A DNA stretch of 51,916 nucleotides from Paracidovorax citrulli (GCF_900100305.1 NZ_FNEY01000035.1:1-51916); one strand, 5' to 3'. Numbered from the stretch's first letter, positions 17,011 to 26,613 are shown. Notes: a model not told the origin generated them from the letters alone. Numbers and translations are program-made.

Positions 17011-17841
17011 ATGGATCACATCGCCGTCCGCCACCTGCACAAGTCCTACCGCATCCATGAGCGCGACCCCGGCGTGCTCGGCGCGCTGCGGGCGCTGGCG
17101 CGCCCGCGCTACCGCACGGTCGCGGCGCTGTCGGACGTGTCGTTCAGCCTGCAGCGCGGCGAAATGCTGGGCTTCATCGGGCCGAATGGCGCCGGCAAGT
17201 CCACCACCGTCAAGATCCTCTCGGGCATCCTGCGGCCCGACGGGGGCAGCGTGGAGATCGACGGGCGCGATCCCTTCGCCGAGCGCGAGCGGCACGTCGG
17301 GCGCATCGGCGTGGTGTTCGGGCAGCGCACCCAGTTGTGGTGGGACCTGCCGGTGGGCGACGGCTTCGCGCTGCTGCGCGACATCTACCGCGTCGATCCG
17401 CGGCGCTTCTGCCGCATGCGCGACGAGCTGGTGGCCCTGCTGCACCTGGAGCGCGTGCTCGACCAGCCCGTGCGCCAGCTGTCCTTGGGCCAGCGCATGC
17501 GCGCGGAGATCGCCGCGGCCCTGCTGCACGAGCCGGACATCCTCTTCCTGGACGAGCCGACCATCGGCCTGGATGCGCCCTCCAAACTCGCGGTGCGCGA
17601 CTTCGTGCGGCGGGCCAACCGCGAGCGCGGCACCACCGTCCTGCTCACGACCCACGACATGCACGATATCGAGGCGCTGGCCGAACGGGTCATCGTGATC
17701 GGCCACGGCCGGGTGCTGGCCGACTGCGGGGTGGACGCGCTGCGGGCCCAGGTGGCGGCAGCGCGCCCCGAGGACGAGGACATGACCATCGAGGCCGTGA
17801 TCGCGCGCTTCTACGCGATGCACGGCGCAGCCGAGGGATGA
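17011..17841 (+). CDS. ABC exporter ATP-binding protein (ABC-2 type)
   Basis: This 276-residue nucleotide-binding subunit belongs to an ABC-2 type export system. Walker A is GPNGAGKST at about 57-65, the signature is LSLGQRMRAEIAAALLHEP (LSLGQ rather than LSGGQ), Walker B is ILFLDEPTIGLD, and the switch His is in LLTTHDMHD. A short stretch at about 17-37 (ERDPGVLGALRALARPRYR) precedes the main domain, as in ABC-2 exporters that carry a long membrane-facing N-terminal loop. The stop overlaps the first permease start as ATGA, so expression is coupled. No substrate can be assigned; distant relatives export drugs or polysaccharides. Confidence 0.9.
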   Translation: MDHIAVRHLHKSYRIHERDPGVLGALRALARPRYRTVAALSDVSFSLQRGEMLGFIGPNGAGKSTTVKILSGILRPDGGSVEIDGRDPFAERERHVGRIGVVFGQRTQLWWDLPVGDGFALLRDIYRVDPRRFCRMRDELVALLHLERVLDQPVRQLSLGQRMRAEIAAALLHEPDILFLDEPTIGLDAPSKLAVRDFVRRANRERGTTVLLTTHDMHDIEALAERVIVIGHGRVLADCGVDALRAQVAAARPEDEDMTIEAVIARFYAMHGAAEG

Positions 17842-18683
17842 CGGCGATGGCCCCGGCCGCGCTCCTGCGCCCCTACCGCGCGGCGTTCGCTTCGCGCTTC
17901 CTCGTGATGCTGCAGTACCGGGCCGCAGCCTGGGCCGGCTTCGTCACGCAGTGCTGGTGGGGCGGCCTGAAGGCCATGGTGATGGCGGCGTTCTACGGCG
18001 GCGCGGCGGCCGCGGCGGCGCCGCTGTCGCTGGAGCAGGCCATCGCCTACATCTGGCTGGCGCAGGGGCTGTTCGCCCTGCTGCCGTGGAGCGCCGATCC
18101 GGAACTGGCCCAGTCGGTGCGCACCGGGGCCGTGGCCTACGACCGGCTGCGGCCGGTGGACGCCTATGCGCTGTGGTTCGCCCGCTCCGCGGGATGGATC
18201 GCCGCGCGGGTGCTGCCGCGGGCGGCGCTCATGGCCGCGTTCACCGGGGTGGCCCTGCCGTTGGCCGGCCTGGACGCCTGGGCGCTGCAGCCCCCGGCCG
18301 GGTGGATGGCGGCGGCGGCGTTCGCCCTGTCGCTGCTGCTGGCGCTGGGGCTGTCCACGGCATTCGTGATGCTGCTCAACGTGGTCACCGCGGCGGCGCT
18401 CGACGAGCGGGGCATCAACACCCTGGCCGGCCCGGTCGTGATCGTGTTCTCCGGCAACCTGCTGCCCCTGGCGCTGCTGCCCGACGGCTGGCAGACCGTG
18501 CTGCTGCTGCAGCCGTTCGCGGGCATCGTGGACATTCCCGCGCGCATCTATTTCGGCCAGCTGTCGGGCGCGGGGGCGCTGGCGGGGCTGGGCCTGCAGT
18601 GCTTCTGGTTGCTGGCGGCCACGGGGCTGGGCCGCGTCCTGCTGCAGCGCACCCTGCGCAACCTGGAGGTGCAAGGCGGATGA
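17838..18683 (+). CDS. ABC-2 family permease, subunit 1
   Basis: This 281-residue inner-membrane protein has about six hydrophobic segments, with a cytoplasmic N-terminal amphipathic stretch ([27 protein letters not shown]) typical of the ABC-2 fold. Its start codon overlaps the ATPase stop, and its own stop overlaps the second permease start, both as ATGA. The pair of unequal permeases with one ATPase resembles the two-permease ABC-2 systems found in many soil bacteria. Hydrophobic segments are visible around 40-60, 70-90, 125-145, 155-180, 195-215 and 240-262. Substrate unknown. Confidence 0.85.
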   Translation: MTAMAPAALLRPYRAAFASRFLVMLQYRAAAWAGFVTQCWWGGLKAMVMAAFYGGAAAAAAPLSLEQAIAYIWLAQGLFALLPWSADPELAQSVRTGAVAYDRLRPVDAYALWFARSAGWIAARVLPRAALMAAFTGVALPLAGLDAWALQPPAGWMAAAAFALSLLLALGLSTAFVMLLNVVTAAALDERGINTLAGPVVIVFSGNLLPLALLPDGWQTVLLLQPFAGIVDIPARIYFGQLSGAGALAGLGLQCFWLLAATGLGRVLLQRTLRNLEVQGG

Positions 18684-19498
18684 AGCCACGGCCCATGGGA
18701 TCGGCGGCGCTGTTCGTGCGCCTCGCGCTGGCATCGCTGGGCGGGCAGGCGCGCTACCCCGCGTCGGCGCTGATGCTCACCGTGGGCCAGGGCCTGGTGA
18801 CGGCCATCGAGGCGATGGCGGTCTGGGCGCTGTTCCACCGGTTCGGCGACGTGCAGGGCTGGCGCATCGGCGAGGTGGCCGTGTTCTACGGGCTGGTGAA
18901 CTGCATGTTCGCCATCGCCGACGCCCTGGGCCGGGGATTCGATACGCTGGGCACGCAGTTGCTGCGCACGGGGGCCTTCGACCGCCTGCTGCTGCGCCCG
19001 CGGCCGGTGTGGCTGCAGCTGATGGCGCACGACGTGCGCATCAGCCGCGCGGGGCGCCTGTTGCAGGGTCTCGCCGTGCTGGCGTTCGGCACCGTCCATG
19101 CCGAGGTGGCCTGGACGGCGCACACGGTGGCGCTGGCCCTGTTCGCGGTGGCCGGCGGCGTGGCACTGTTTTTGGGCATCCTGGTGCTGCAGGGGGCCGT
19201 GTCGTTCTGGACCACCGAGAGCCTGGAGGTCGCCAACGTGCTGACCTACGGAGGCGTGGAGGCGGCCCAGTACCCGCTGGCGCTGTATGCGCAATGGCTG
19301 CGGCGCCTGCTCACGTTCGCCGTGCCGCTGGCCTGCGTGGCGTACTACCCCGTGCTGCCCATCCTGGGGCGGGCCGATCCGCTCGGCGCACCCGCCTGGG
19401 TGGGCTGGGTTTCGCCGCTCGCGGGCTTCGCCTTTCTCGCGGCGGCGTTCGGCGCCTGGGGCCTCGGACTGCGGCGCCACGCATCGACCGGCAGCTGA
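18680..19498 (+). CDS. ABC-2 family permease, subunit 2
   Basis: This 272-residue membrane subunit has about six hydrophobic helices. It contains the stretch [27 protein letters not shown], the cytoplasmic coupling segment also seen in the partner permease as [23 protein letters not shown]. The shared [LR]RTGAxxYDRLLxRP-like pattern shows the two permeases are related and probably form a heterodimer. The gene completes the three-gene ABC operon begun at 17011. The suhB start follows 98 bases later, and that gap contains no obvious terminator. Confidence 0.85.
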   Translation: MKPRPMGSAALFVRLALASLGGQARYPASALMLTVGQGLVTAIEAMAVWALFHRFGDVQGWRIGEVAVFYGLVNCMFAIADALGRGFDTLGTQLLRTGAFDRLLLRPRPVWLQLMAHDVRISRAGRLLQGLAVLAFGTVHAEVAWTAHTVALALFAVAGGVALFLGILVLQGAVSFWTTESLEVANVLTYGGVEAAQYPLALYAQWLRRLLTFAVPLACVAYYPVLPILGRADPLGAPAWVGWVSPLAGFAFLAAAFGAWGLGLRRHASTGS

Positions 19499-19596
19499 AA
19501 TCCGGCAAGGGCGCTAAAATACCCGGCCATCACGTCCGCATCGCCGGGCGATCCCCCTTGCCGCCCCCTGCGGCGCCAGCTCCTTCCTCACAATTC

Positions 19597-20538
19597 ATGT
19601 CGTCCAATCTGCACCCCATGCTCAACGTGGCCATCAAGGCCGCTCGCGCCGCAGGCGCCATCATCAACCGCGCGGCGCTCGACGTCGAGGCGGTGCGCGT
19701 TTCGCAGAAGCAGATCAACGACTTCGTGACCGAGGTGGACCACGCGAGCGAACAGGCCATCATCGAGACCCTGCTCACCGCCTACCCGGGCCACGGCATC
19801 CTCGCCGAGGAATCGGGCAGCCAGTACGGCGCGAAGGATTCGGAATTCATCTGGGTCATCGACCCGCTGGACGGCACGACCAACTTCATCCACGGCTTTC
19901 CCGTCTATTGCGTGAGCATCGCGCTCATGGTGCGCGGCAAGGTCGAGCAGGCCGTCATCTACGACCCCACCCGCAACGACCTCTTCACGGCCACCAAGGG
20001 TCGCGGCGCCTACCTGAACGAGCGCCGCATCCGGGTGTCCAAGCGCACCCAGCTCAAGGAAAGCCTGCTGTCCACCGGCTTCCCGTTCCGCCCGGGCGAC
20101 AACTTCAAGACCTACCTGCACATCATGTCCGACGTGATGCAGCGCACGGCCGGCCTGCGCCGCCCCGGCGCGGCCGCGCTGGACCTCGCCTACGTGGCGG
20201 CCGGCTTCACCGAAGGCTTCTTCGAGACGGGCCTGTCCATCTGGGACGTGGCGGCCGGCTCGCTGCTGGTGACCGAGGCCGGCGGCCTGGTGGGCAACTT
20301 CACGGGCGAGGCCGACTTCCTGGAGCAGCGCGAGTGCCTGGCGGCCACGCCGCGCATCTACGGCCAGCTGGTGCCGATCCTCTGCAGGTACAGCAAGTTC
20401 GCCAGCGCGGGCGACAAGGCCGCCGTGCGGCAGGCCGTGCGCAACGACACGCCGGCCGGCGAGGCCCTCGCGGAGCCCGTGGAATCGCAGGCAACGGACA
20501 CGGAAGGCAGCGAAGAGGCGCCGCGCGCGCCGTTCTGA
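19597..20538 (+). CDS. suhB: inositol-1-monophosphatase family protein SuhB
   Basis: This 313-residue Mg-dependent phosphatase of the IMPase family is also a ribosomal-RNA antitermination factor in E. coli. Metal and catalytic motifs are complete: LAEES (Glu71), DPLDGTTNF at 89-97 (Asp89, Asp92, Thr94) and [19 protein letters not shown] near 230-250. A C-terminal tail of about 45 residues (Ala/Glu/Pro/Thr-rich) goes beyond the E. coli length of 267. It is probably a single gene with its own promoter in the 98 bases upstream; co-transcription with the ABC genes is possible. Confidence 0.93.
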   Translation: MSSNLHPMLNVAIKAARAAGAIINRAALDVEAVRVSQKQINDFVTEVDHASEQAIIETLLTAYPGHGILAEESGSQYGAKDSEFIWVIDPLDGTTNFIHGFPVYCVSIALMVRGKVEQAVIYDPTRNDLFTATKGRGAYLNERRIRVSKRTQLKESLLSTGFPFRPGDNFKTYLHIMSDVMQRTAGLRRPGAAALDLAYVAAGFTEGFFETGLSIWDVAAGSLLVTEAGGLVGNFTGEADFLEQRECLAATPRIYGQLVPILCRYSKFASAGDKAAVRQAVRNDTPAGEALAEPVESQATDTEGSEEAPRAPF

Positions 20539-20558
20539 ACGGCCTTCGCCCCCCGGGC

Positions 20559-20580
20559 AGCCCCATCGCTGGCGGGGGCT
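20559..20580 (+). terminator. weak hairpin after suhB
   Basis: AGCCCC at 20559-20564 can pair with GGGGCT at 20575-20580 around a 10-base loop, 20 bases after the suhB stop. There is no T-run after it, so if it terminates transcription it is not a textbook intrinsic terminator. It separates suhB from the glycan operon. Confidence 0.25.
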
Positions 20581-20737
20581 CCGGCACGGCTGAGTTCGCG
20601 GTTTCTGGCAGCATCCGGAAAGCCGCCACCCTCCTCCGACAAGCCATGCCCGCCAGATTTTCCGCCCCTGCGACAGCCATCCCGACACCCCTGCGCGCTC
20701 CCGTGCCGTCCGGCCCCCGGGGCGCCGGCGTACCGCG

Positions 20738-21616
20738 TTGAGCGCGGCTCCGGACTTCTCCCTGGTCGTCGCCACCATCGATCCCGACGGCGCTCTCCTT
20801 CGCGCCCTGCTGGACAGCCTGGCGGACAGCACCGAACGCAGCTTCGAAGTCATCGTGGCCGACCAGACGCAAGGTGACCATCTCGCCCGGGTGGTGGACG
20901 ACTTCGCCGGCCGGCTCTGCGTGCACCGCCTGAGCCTGCCCACGCGCGGCGCCTCGGCGGCGCGCAACGCGGGAGCGGCGCGGGCCCGGGGCCGGTGGGT
21001 CGGGTTTCCGGACGACGATTGCCGCTACCAGCCGGGCACGCTCTCCGTGGCCCGGCGTGTGCTGTCGATGGAAGGCGTGCGCATCGCCACGGGCCGCACG
21101 GTGACCGCCGCGCAGCAGCCTTCGGTGCTGCGCTGGCACGCCACCGCCAAGGACTTCGACCGCTGGAGCATGTTCGCCTGCCTGACCGAAGCCACGCTGT
21201 TCGCGGAGCGCTCGCTGTTCCTCTCCGTGGGCGGCTTCGATTCCCGCTTCGGGCCGGGTGCGCCCTTCCCCGCCGCCGAAGGGGTGGAACTGGTGGACCG
21301 CTTGCTGCGCGAAGGCAGCGGGTGGCGCGCGCGCTTCGACCCGGCCATCCAGGTGGAGCACCCCGACAAGATTCCGCCCTGGAACCGCTGGGCGATGCAG
21401 CGCTTCTACCGCTACGCCCAGGGTGATGGCGCCTTCGTCGTGCACCGCCTGGGCGGGCACACACTGCGGTGGGTGATTCTCACGCTGGGCTCGGCCGGGT
21501 TGCGCACGCTGGTGTTCCGCGGCTGGGTCAGCGTCGCGCACGGGGCGCGCATCGCCGGCATCTGCGTCGGCGCATGGCGCTATGCCTGGGCAGCGCGCAA
21601 AGGCAGCGGCCGTTGA
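20738..21616 (+). CDS. family 2 glycosyltransferase (TTG start)
   Basis: This 292-residue GT-A fold enzyme is the first gene of the five-gene glycan operon. The N-terminal strand FSLVVATIDPDGALLRALLDSL, the VIVADQTQGD segment and the metal/nucleotide motif VGFPDDDCRYQPG (DDD) are clear GT2 features. EATLFAERSLFLSVGGFDSRFGPG marks the acceptor side of the domain. A C-terminal stretch (about 235-280) is helical and partly hydrophobic, suggesting membrane association. The only start that keeps the first strand intact is TTG at 20738; no ATG or GTG is available upstream in frame. Its stop overlaps the next gene (TGATG). Donor and acceptor are unknown. Confidence 0.85.
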   Translation: MSAAPDFSLVVATIDPDGALLRALLDSLADSTERSFEVIVADQTQGDHLARVVDDFAGRLCVHRLSLPTRGASAARNAGAARARGRWVGFPDDDCRYQPGTLSVARRVLSMEGVRIATGRTVTAAQQPSVLRWHATAKDFDRWSMFACLTEATLFAERSLFLSVGGFDSRFGPGAPFPAAEGVELVDRLLREGSGWRARFDPAIQVEHPDKIPPWNRWAMQRFYRYAQGDGAFVVHRLGGHTLRWVILTLGSAGLRTLVFRGWVSVAHGARIAGICVGAWRYAWAARKGSGR

Positions 21617-22800
21617 TGCGCGGCCTCCGGTACATCTCGCCTGCCGACACGACGGGCTACGCGGTTGCCGCCAAGGCCTACCTGCGCGCGCTGGCCGGGG
21701 CAGGCATGCCGCTGCAGTGGACGCCGCTGCGCTGCCCCGGCGCGCGCTACCAGCCCGTGGCGGCCGACCAGGTGGCGGAGGACGACCTGCGCCCGCTCGC
21801 GCACCGGCCGCTGGACTACGACACCGTGCTGCTGCACACGGTGCCCGAGTACTACCCCGAGTGGATCGCGCCCGAGCGGGCGGCCGGCCGGCGCGTCGTC
21901 GGCTACACGGTCTGGGAACTGCAACGGCTGCCCGCGCACTGGCCGGCGCTGCTCAACCAGCTCGATGCGGTGATCGTGCCCTGCCGCTGGAACGTGCCGG
22001 TGCTGCGGAACGGCGGCGTCACCGTGCCCATCCACGTCGTCCCGCATCTTTCGCAGTTCGCCGCTGGCGCGGCCGACGCCGCGGGCCACGCTGCGCTCCT
22101 GCGCCGCCTGGGCGGGCCGCAGGTGCTGCAGGGCCGCTTCGTGTTCTACGGCATCGGCATGTGGACCGAACGCAAGGGCATGGAGCGCCTGCTGCGCACC
22201 TACCTCGACACCTTCACGAGCGCCGATCCCGTCGCGCTGGTCCTCAAGACGTCCTCCAGGGACCTGACGCGCTGGAACCGCCGCTGGCGCTCCGGCTGGC
22301 GGCGGCAGCATCCGCGGGCATCGCTCAGCGCGGCAGCACTGGCGGCAGGGTATTCCGCGCCCGCGTCCTGGCACGTGATCGACGACGACCACCTGGCCGA
22401 CGGCGAGATGCGCGCGCTGCATGCCGTCGGCGATGCCTTCGTGTCGCTGGCCCGTACCGAAGGCTGGGGGCTGGGCGCGTTCGACGCCGCGTTGAGCGGC
22501 CGTCCGGTGGTGATGACGGGCCATGGCGGCCAGACCGACTTCCTGCCGCCGGCCCTGGCATGCCTGCTCGATCACCGGATGGTGCCGGCCCACGAGCCGC
22601 TGTGGGCCCGGGGCTATTCGCGCCGCGATGCCTGGGCCGAGCCCGACGCGGCGCAGGCCGGGCGCTGCATGCGGGCGCTGGCCGCAGACCCGGCGGCCGC
22701 ACGGGCGCGCGGTGCGCGGCTCGCGAACCACGTGCGCACGGAGTTCGCCGCCGAGCGGGTGCTCGCCGCGTTGCGGGTGGCGCTGGAGCGGCCGGCATGA
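21616..22800 (+). CDS. GT-B fold glycosyltransferase (family 1/4-like)
   Basis: This 394-residue protein has the shape of a retaining GT-B glycosyltransferase. An N-terminal acceptor half includes VGYTVWELQRLPAHW and VPCRWNVPVLRNGGV. A second half has the strand FVFYGIGMWTERKGMERLLRTYL and the sugar-nucleotide region SLARTEGWGLGAFDAALSGRPVVMTGHGG, where the EGWGLGAFDA segment replaces the usual EGFGLPxLEA. It has no membrane span or signal. It starts by overlapping the previous stop (TGATG) and ends overlapping the next start (ATGA), so the operon is tightly coupled. Sugar specificity is not predictable. Confidence 0.82.
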   Translation: MRGLRYISPADTTGYAVAAKAYLRALAGAGMPLQWTPLRCPGARYQPVAADQVAEDDLRPLAHRPLDYDTVLLHTVPEYYPEWIAPERAAGRRVVGYTVWELQRLPAHWPALLNQLDAVIVPCRWNVPVLRNGGVTVPIHVVPHLSQFAAGAADAAGHAALLRRLGGPQVLQGRFVFYGIGMWTERKGMERLLRTYLDTFTSADPVALVLKTSSRDLTRWNRRWRSGWRRQHPRASLSAAALAAGYSAPASWHVIDDDHLADGEMRALHAVGDAFVSLARTEGWGLGAFDAALSGRPVVMTGHGGQTDFLPPALACLLDHRMVPAHEPLWARGYSRRDAWAEPDAAQAGRCMRALAADPAAARARGARLANHVRTEFAAERVLAALRVALERPA

Positions 22801-23711
22801 TCCCGCGCACCTTCCATTTCGTGTTCGGCCTCAAGCCGCAGACCGAGCCGTTCCACCTGATGTACTACCTGTGCCTGGCCTCGTGCCTGGCGGTGGAGCG
22901 ACCTGAATCCGTGGTGCTGCACTATGAACACGAACCCTGGGGCCCGTGGTGGGACCGCATCCGGCCCGCGCTGCAGCTGCGCCGGGCCGAGCGCTGCGAG
23001 CTGGTGGAAAACTTCCGGTACCCCGATCCCGAGGTGGCGCGCTACCGCTACGCCCACGCCGCCGACTTCGTGCGATTGCAGGCGCTGATCGCCGAGGGCG
23101 GCGTCTATGCCGATATCGACACGCTGTTCGTGCAGCCGTTGCCGGAAGCCCTGTGGCAGCGCGGCACCTGCGTGCTCGGCGAGGAGCGCTCGCCCGATCC
23201 GTCCCAGCCCTCGTACTGCAATGCCTGGATCGCGGCGCCGGCCGGCGATCCGTACTGCCGCGCCTGGCTCTCCGGCATGGCCGAACGCTTCGACGGCAGC
23301 TGGAGCGGGCATTCGACGCTACTGCCCTACCAGCTCGCGCAACGCATGCCGGGAACGCTGCATGTGGAGCCCGAGACCTCGTTCTACGCGTTCGACTGGC
23401 GGCCGGAGCGCATCGACGACCTGTTCCTGCGCAACCGCCCCCTGCCCCCCGGCGCCCGCAGCCTGCACCTGTGGAACCACCTGTGGTGGTCGCCCGGGCG
23501 GCGCGATTTCTCGCGCTTCCATGCGGGCCGGCTGACGCCGGAGTACGTGGCGTTCGCACGCACCACCTACGCGCGGCTTGCGCGGCCTTTCCTGCCGCAC
23601 GATCCGGTGCCGGACCGCGCGGACTGGCGGCGCCAGCAGTGGGCCGCGTTCATCGAAGAAGGCCGGCATCCCTTGCGCGCCGTGCGCGAGGCCTGGAGCC
23701 GCGCATGGTAG
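22797..23711 (+). CDS. GT32-like (DXD, TcdA/OCH1-type) glycosyltransferase
   Basis: This 304-residue protein starts IPRTFHFVFGLKP, the typical beginning of the DXD-containing glycosyltransferases of family GT32 and their capsular polysaccharide relatives. The core HAADFVRLQALIAEGGVYADIDTL contains the catalytic metal motif DID at 106-108, followed by the acceptor segment with NAWIAAPAGDP. A conserved His/Trp region LHLWNHLWWSPG lies near 225. No signal peptide or membrane helix is present, so it should act on a lipid-linked or soluble acceptor at the cytoplasmic face. Its start overlaps the previous stop as ATGA, and the next gene begins inside its last codons (at 23705). Confidence 0.82.
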   Translation: MIPRTFHFVFGLKPQTEPFHLMYYLCLASCLAVERPESVVLHYEHEPWGPWWDRIRPALQLRRAERCELVENFRYPDPEVARYRYAHAADFVRLQALIAEGGVYADIDTLFVQPLPEALWQRGTCVLGEERSPDPSQPSYCNAWIAAPAGDPYCRAWLSGMAERFDGSWSGHSTLLPYQLAQRMPGTLHVEPETSFYAFDWRPERIDDLFLRNRPLPPGARSLHLWNHLWWSPGRRDFSRFHAGRLTPEYVAFARTTYARLARPFLPHDPVPDRADWRRQQWAAFIEEGRHPLRAVREAWSRAW

Positions 23712-25393
23712 GCCGGGCCTGGACCGCGCTGCGGTCGCTGGTCGCCGACGTGTTCGCGCTGCAGCGCGACGTGCAGGGCTTCCTGGTGCCCGCGCACCGG
23801 CGCACGCTGCACCGCATCGGGATGCTGAGCGCGGTGTTTTCGCTGCTGGAGATGCTGGTGGCGGCCGCGGCGCTGCCCTACATGGATTGCCTGGGTACAC
23901 GCCGGTGCGGCGTGGTCGGGCGCATCGGCGCCGCCGCGGGCGCCGATCCGGTGATGGCGTATTCGCTGCTGCTGCTCGCGCTCATGTCGGTCAAGATGCT
24001 GGCCGACATGGTGCTGCAGTGGCGGGTGGCGGGCTTCCAGCAGGACGTGCAGCGGCACACCGTGCTGCGCCTGCTGTCCGCCTACCTCGCCCAGGGCTGG
24101 AACGGGTACCGCCAGCGCAACCGCCGCGACTATTTCCGCCGCTGCGCGACCACGGCGCTGGACGCGGCCTTCGCCTGCAACCAGGCCGTATCGGCGATCG
24201 CCTGCGGCCTCATCGTGCTGGTGCTCACCGCCCTGATGCTGACCGTGAACCCGCTGGTGTCGCTGGCGCTGGCATCGGCCTTCGTGGCGCTCAACGGCGC
24301 CGTCCACCGCTTCACCGGCCACCGGCAGAAGCAGGCGGCCGAAGCGCGCGAGCAGGCGCAGCGGCGCTGGCACCTGGGCATGGGCGAGGCGCTCGACGCG
24401 TTCCAGGAACTGCGTGCCCACGGCACCGAAAGCTACGTGATCCGCGGCATCGACCGGCAACTGGACTCGCTGGCGCGGGCCAACCGCTGGCTGGCGTTCA
24501 TGCCCGTCCTGCCGCGCGTGGCGCTGGACTACCTGGCGTTCACCGTGGTGCTGTGCTGCGTGCTGGCGTGGTCCTGGAGCGGCCGTCCGCTGGGCGGCCT
24601 TCTGCCCTACCTGGTGTTCTACGCGGTGGTGGCGCGCAGCCTGCTGCCGGCCATGATGCAGTTGCTGAGCATCCGCACGTCGCTGCGCGGCGCGGCGCTC
24701 AATATCCGGCTGGTGGGCGAAGAACTGGACCGTGCCGCCGCGCAGCGCCGCGAGGTGAGAGCCATGGACACGGCGCCGGGCGCGCCGGCGCTGCGGCTGG
24801 AGGGTATCGAGGTGGCCCATGAGGGCCACGCGGCGCCGGTGCTGCGCGATGTGTCCGCGCAGGTGGCGCGGCCGGCATGGGTCGCGCTGTCCGGGCCGTC
24901 GGGTACGGGCAAAAGCACGCTGCTGGATGTGATGGCCGGCCTGCAGCCATCCCGCGGGCGGGTGGTATGGCAGGCGCCCGCGGGCGGCCCGCCACGCATC
25001 GCCTACGTGCCGCAGCATGTGGCGATCCTGGACGCGAGCCTGCGCGAGAACGTCGTGTTCGGAATGGACACCGGACGGGACGACGCGGTGCATGCAGCGT
25101 TGGCAGCGGCGCAACTGGCCGGGCGGGATCCGGCGACAGGATCGCTGCAACTGTCCGGCGGAGAGCGGCAGCGGCTGGCGATCGCCAGGGCGGTGTATCG
25201 CCGGCCCGACCTGCTGCTGCTGGACGAGGCCACGGCCGCGATGGACGAAGCGACCGAAGCGGCCCTGTTCCAGGCACTGCGCGCTGCGCTGCCGGAGGCC
25301 ACCGTGGTCTTCGTCACCCACCGGGAAGCCTCGCTGCGGTTCGCCCAGGTGGTGTGGCGCCTGAAGGACGGGCGCATGGAAACGGACGCATGA
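23705..25393 (+). CDS. fused ABC exporter (membrane plus ATPase), PglK/MsbA-like
   Basis: This 562-residue half-transporter has an N-terminal six-helix membrane domain (about 25-335) and a C-terminal ATPase. Walker A is GPSGTGKST from Gly397, the signature LSGGERQR starts at 483, Walker B LLLLDEA is 503-509, and the switch His is in FVTHREAS. Homodimers of such proteins flip lipids, lipid-linked glycans (PglK) or peptides. Lying between four glycosyltransferase genes, it is most plausibly the exporter of the glycan or glycolipid they build; this is inference. The ATPase is on the short side and lacks a C-terminal extension. Overlapping starts and stops on both sides show coupled expression. 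Confidence 0.85.
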   Translation: MVGRAWTALRSLVADVFALQRDVQGFLVPAHRRTLHRIGMLSAVFSLLEMLVAAAALPYMDCLGTRRCGVVGRIGAAAGADPVMAYSLLLLALMSVKMLADMVLQWRVAGFQQDVQRHTVLRLLSAYLAQGWNGYRQRNRRDYFRRCATTALDAAFACNQAVSAIACGLIVLVLTALMLTVNPLVSLALASAFVALNGAVHRFTGHRQKQAAEAREQAQRRWHLGMGEALDAFQELRAHGTESYVIRGIDRQLDSLARANRWLAFMPVLPRVALDYLAFTVVLCCVLAWSWSGRPLGGLLPYLVFYAVVARSLLPAMMQLLSIRTSLRGAALNIRLVGEELDRAAAQRREVRAMDTAPGAPALRLEGIEVAHEGHAAPVLRDVSAQVARPAWVALSGPSGTGKSTLLDVMAGLQPSRGRVVWQAPAGGPPRIAYVPQHVAILDASLRENVVFGMDTGRDDAVHAALAAAQLAGRDPATGSLQLSGGERQRLAIARAVYRRPDLLLLDEATAAMDEATEAALFQALRAALPEATVVFVTHREASLRFAQVVWRLKDGRMETDA

Positions 25394-26613
25394 CGCGACC
25401 CGTGGCCGTTCTGCTCAGTCCGGTATGGCCGCAGCCGGGCGGCAGCGGCCGCGCGCTGCGCGCCTGGGACTGGATGCAGGAACTGGCAGCCGGGCATGAA
25501 CTGCACGTCTGGTCGCCGCAGGCCCCCGCGGCCACGGACTGGCCGCCGGGCGTGCATTGCTGGGCCGGCGGGGCCGACCTGCGGCCAGCTGCGCCGTGGG
25601 CGCGCCGGCTGGGCTGGCTCGTGCCCGCGCTCGGCGCGCGATGGCCAGCCCTGGTCGCGCACTGGCAGGTCCCGCGCGAACAGGCGCAGGCGCTGTCGGC
25701 GATGGCCGCCGCGATCGGCGACCGCCCGGTCGCGCGCCTCGTCGTGTTCCGGCTCTACTTGCACGGCGTGGCCGAATGGCTGCGCGCCCGGCTGCACGTG
25801 CAGCGCGCGGAACTGGACCTGGACGACTGGGACTCGGCCGCGATGGGCAGCACGGCCGGCGCCCTGTGGCGCATGGGCCGCCCGCTCGATGCGATGCTGG
25901 CGTGGCGCGAGTCCCTGCAGTACCGGGCGCTGGAGCGCCGCATACCGGCGGGCTACCGCACGTGCTGGCTGGCGGCGCACGAGGACCGCCCGGCCTTTCC
26001 GGCGGCGGCCGTGCGCCCCAACCGGCTCCCCTCCCCCTCCCCCTTCCCGTCCCCGGCAGGCACGGGCGCACGGGCGCCGCAAGGGCTGCACATGCTGTTC
26101 GTCGGCAGCCTGGACTATCCGCCGAACCAGGAAGCAGCGCTGCTGCTGGCCGGGCGGCTCGCGCCCCTGCTGCGCGAGCGGCTGCCGCGCCCGTGGTCGC
26201 TGACCGTCGCCGGCGCCCGCCCGCCCGCCTGGCTGCGCCTGCGGCTCGAAGCCGCGGGAGAGGTGCGGTTGCGGGCCGACGTGCCGGACCTGTCTCCCCT
26301 CTATGCGGGCTGCACGGTGGCTCTGCTGCCCGTCATGGCTGGCGGAGGCAGCAAACTCAAGACGCTGGAGGCGCTGGCGCGCGGCCTGCCCATGGTCGCG
26401 ACGTCCCAGGCAGTCCGCGGCTTTCCGCTGGTGGCAGGAGAACAGTATCTGCCGGCCGAAACGCCGGAGCAGTTCGCGCAGGCCGTGCTGCGGCTGCATG
26501 CCGATCCGGCGCTGCGGGAACGCCTGGGCGCCGCGGGCCGCGCCTGGTACGAGGCATTCCGGGAAACCGGCGGTGCCGGTGCCGATGCGGGCCTGCACGG
26601 GCGCGCCGGCTGA
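25390..26613 (+). CDS. family 4-like glycosyltransferase
   Basis: This 407-residue GT-B glycosyltransferase is the last gene of the operon. The N-terminus PVAVLLSPVWPQPGGSGRALRAWDW resembles glycosyltransferases of exopolysaccharide and sugar-transferase pathways. The sugar-nucleotide half has MLFVGSLDYPPNQEAALLLAG and PVMAGGGSKLKTLEALARGLPMVAT, the GGGSKLKxLEALA motif that defines this group. A Pro/Ser-rich loop at about 210-230 (SPSPFPSPAGTG) separates the two halves. Its start overlaps the ABC stop as ATGA. The stop lies 18 bases from the convergent HD-GYP gene, so the operon ends here. Confidence 0.85.
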   Translation: MTRPVAVLLSPVWPQPGGSGRALRAWDWMQELAAGHELHVWSPQAPAATDWPPGVHCWAGGADLRPAAPWARRLGWLVPALGARWPALVAHWQVPREQAQALSAMAAAIGDRPVARLVVFRLYLHGVAEWLRARLHVQRAELDLDDWDSAAMGSTAGALWRMGRPLDAMLAWRESLQYRALERRIPAGYRTCWLAAHEDRPAFPAAAVRPNRLPSPSPFPSPAGTGARAPQGLHMLFVGSLDYPPNQEAALLLAGRLAPLLRERLPRPWSLTVAGARPPAWLRLRLEAAGEVRLRADVPDLSPLYAGCTVALLPVMAGGGSKLKTLEALARGLPMVATSQAVRGFPLVAGEQYLPAETPEQFAQAVLRLHADPALRERLGAAGRAWYEAFRETGGAGADAGLHGRAG

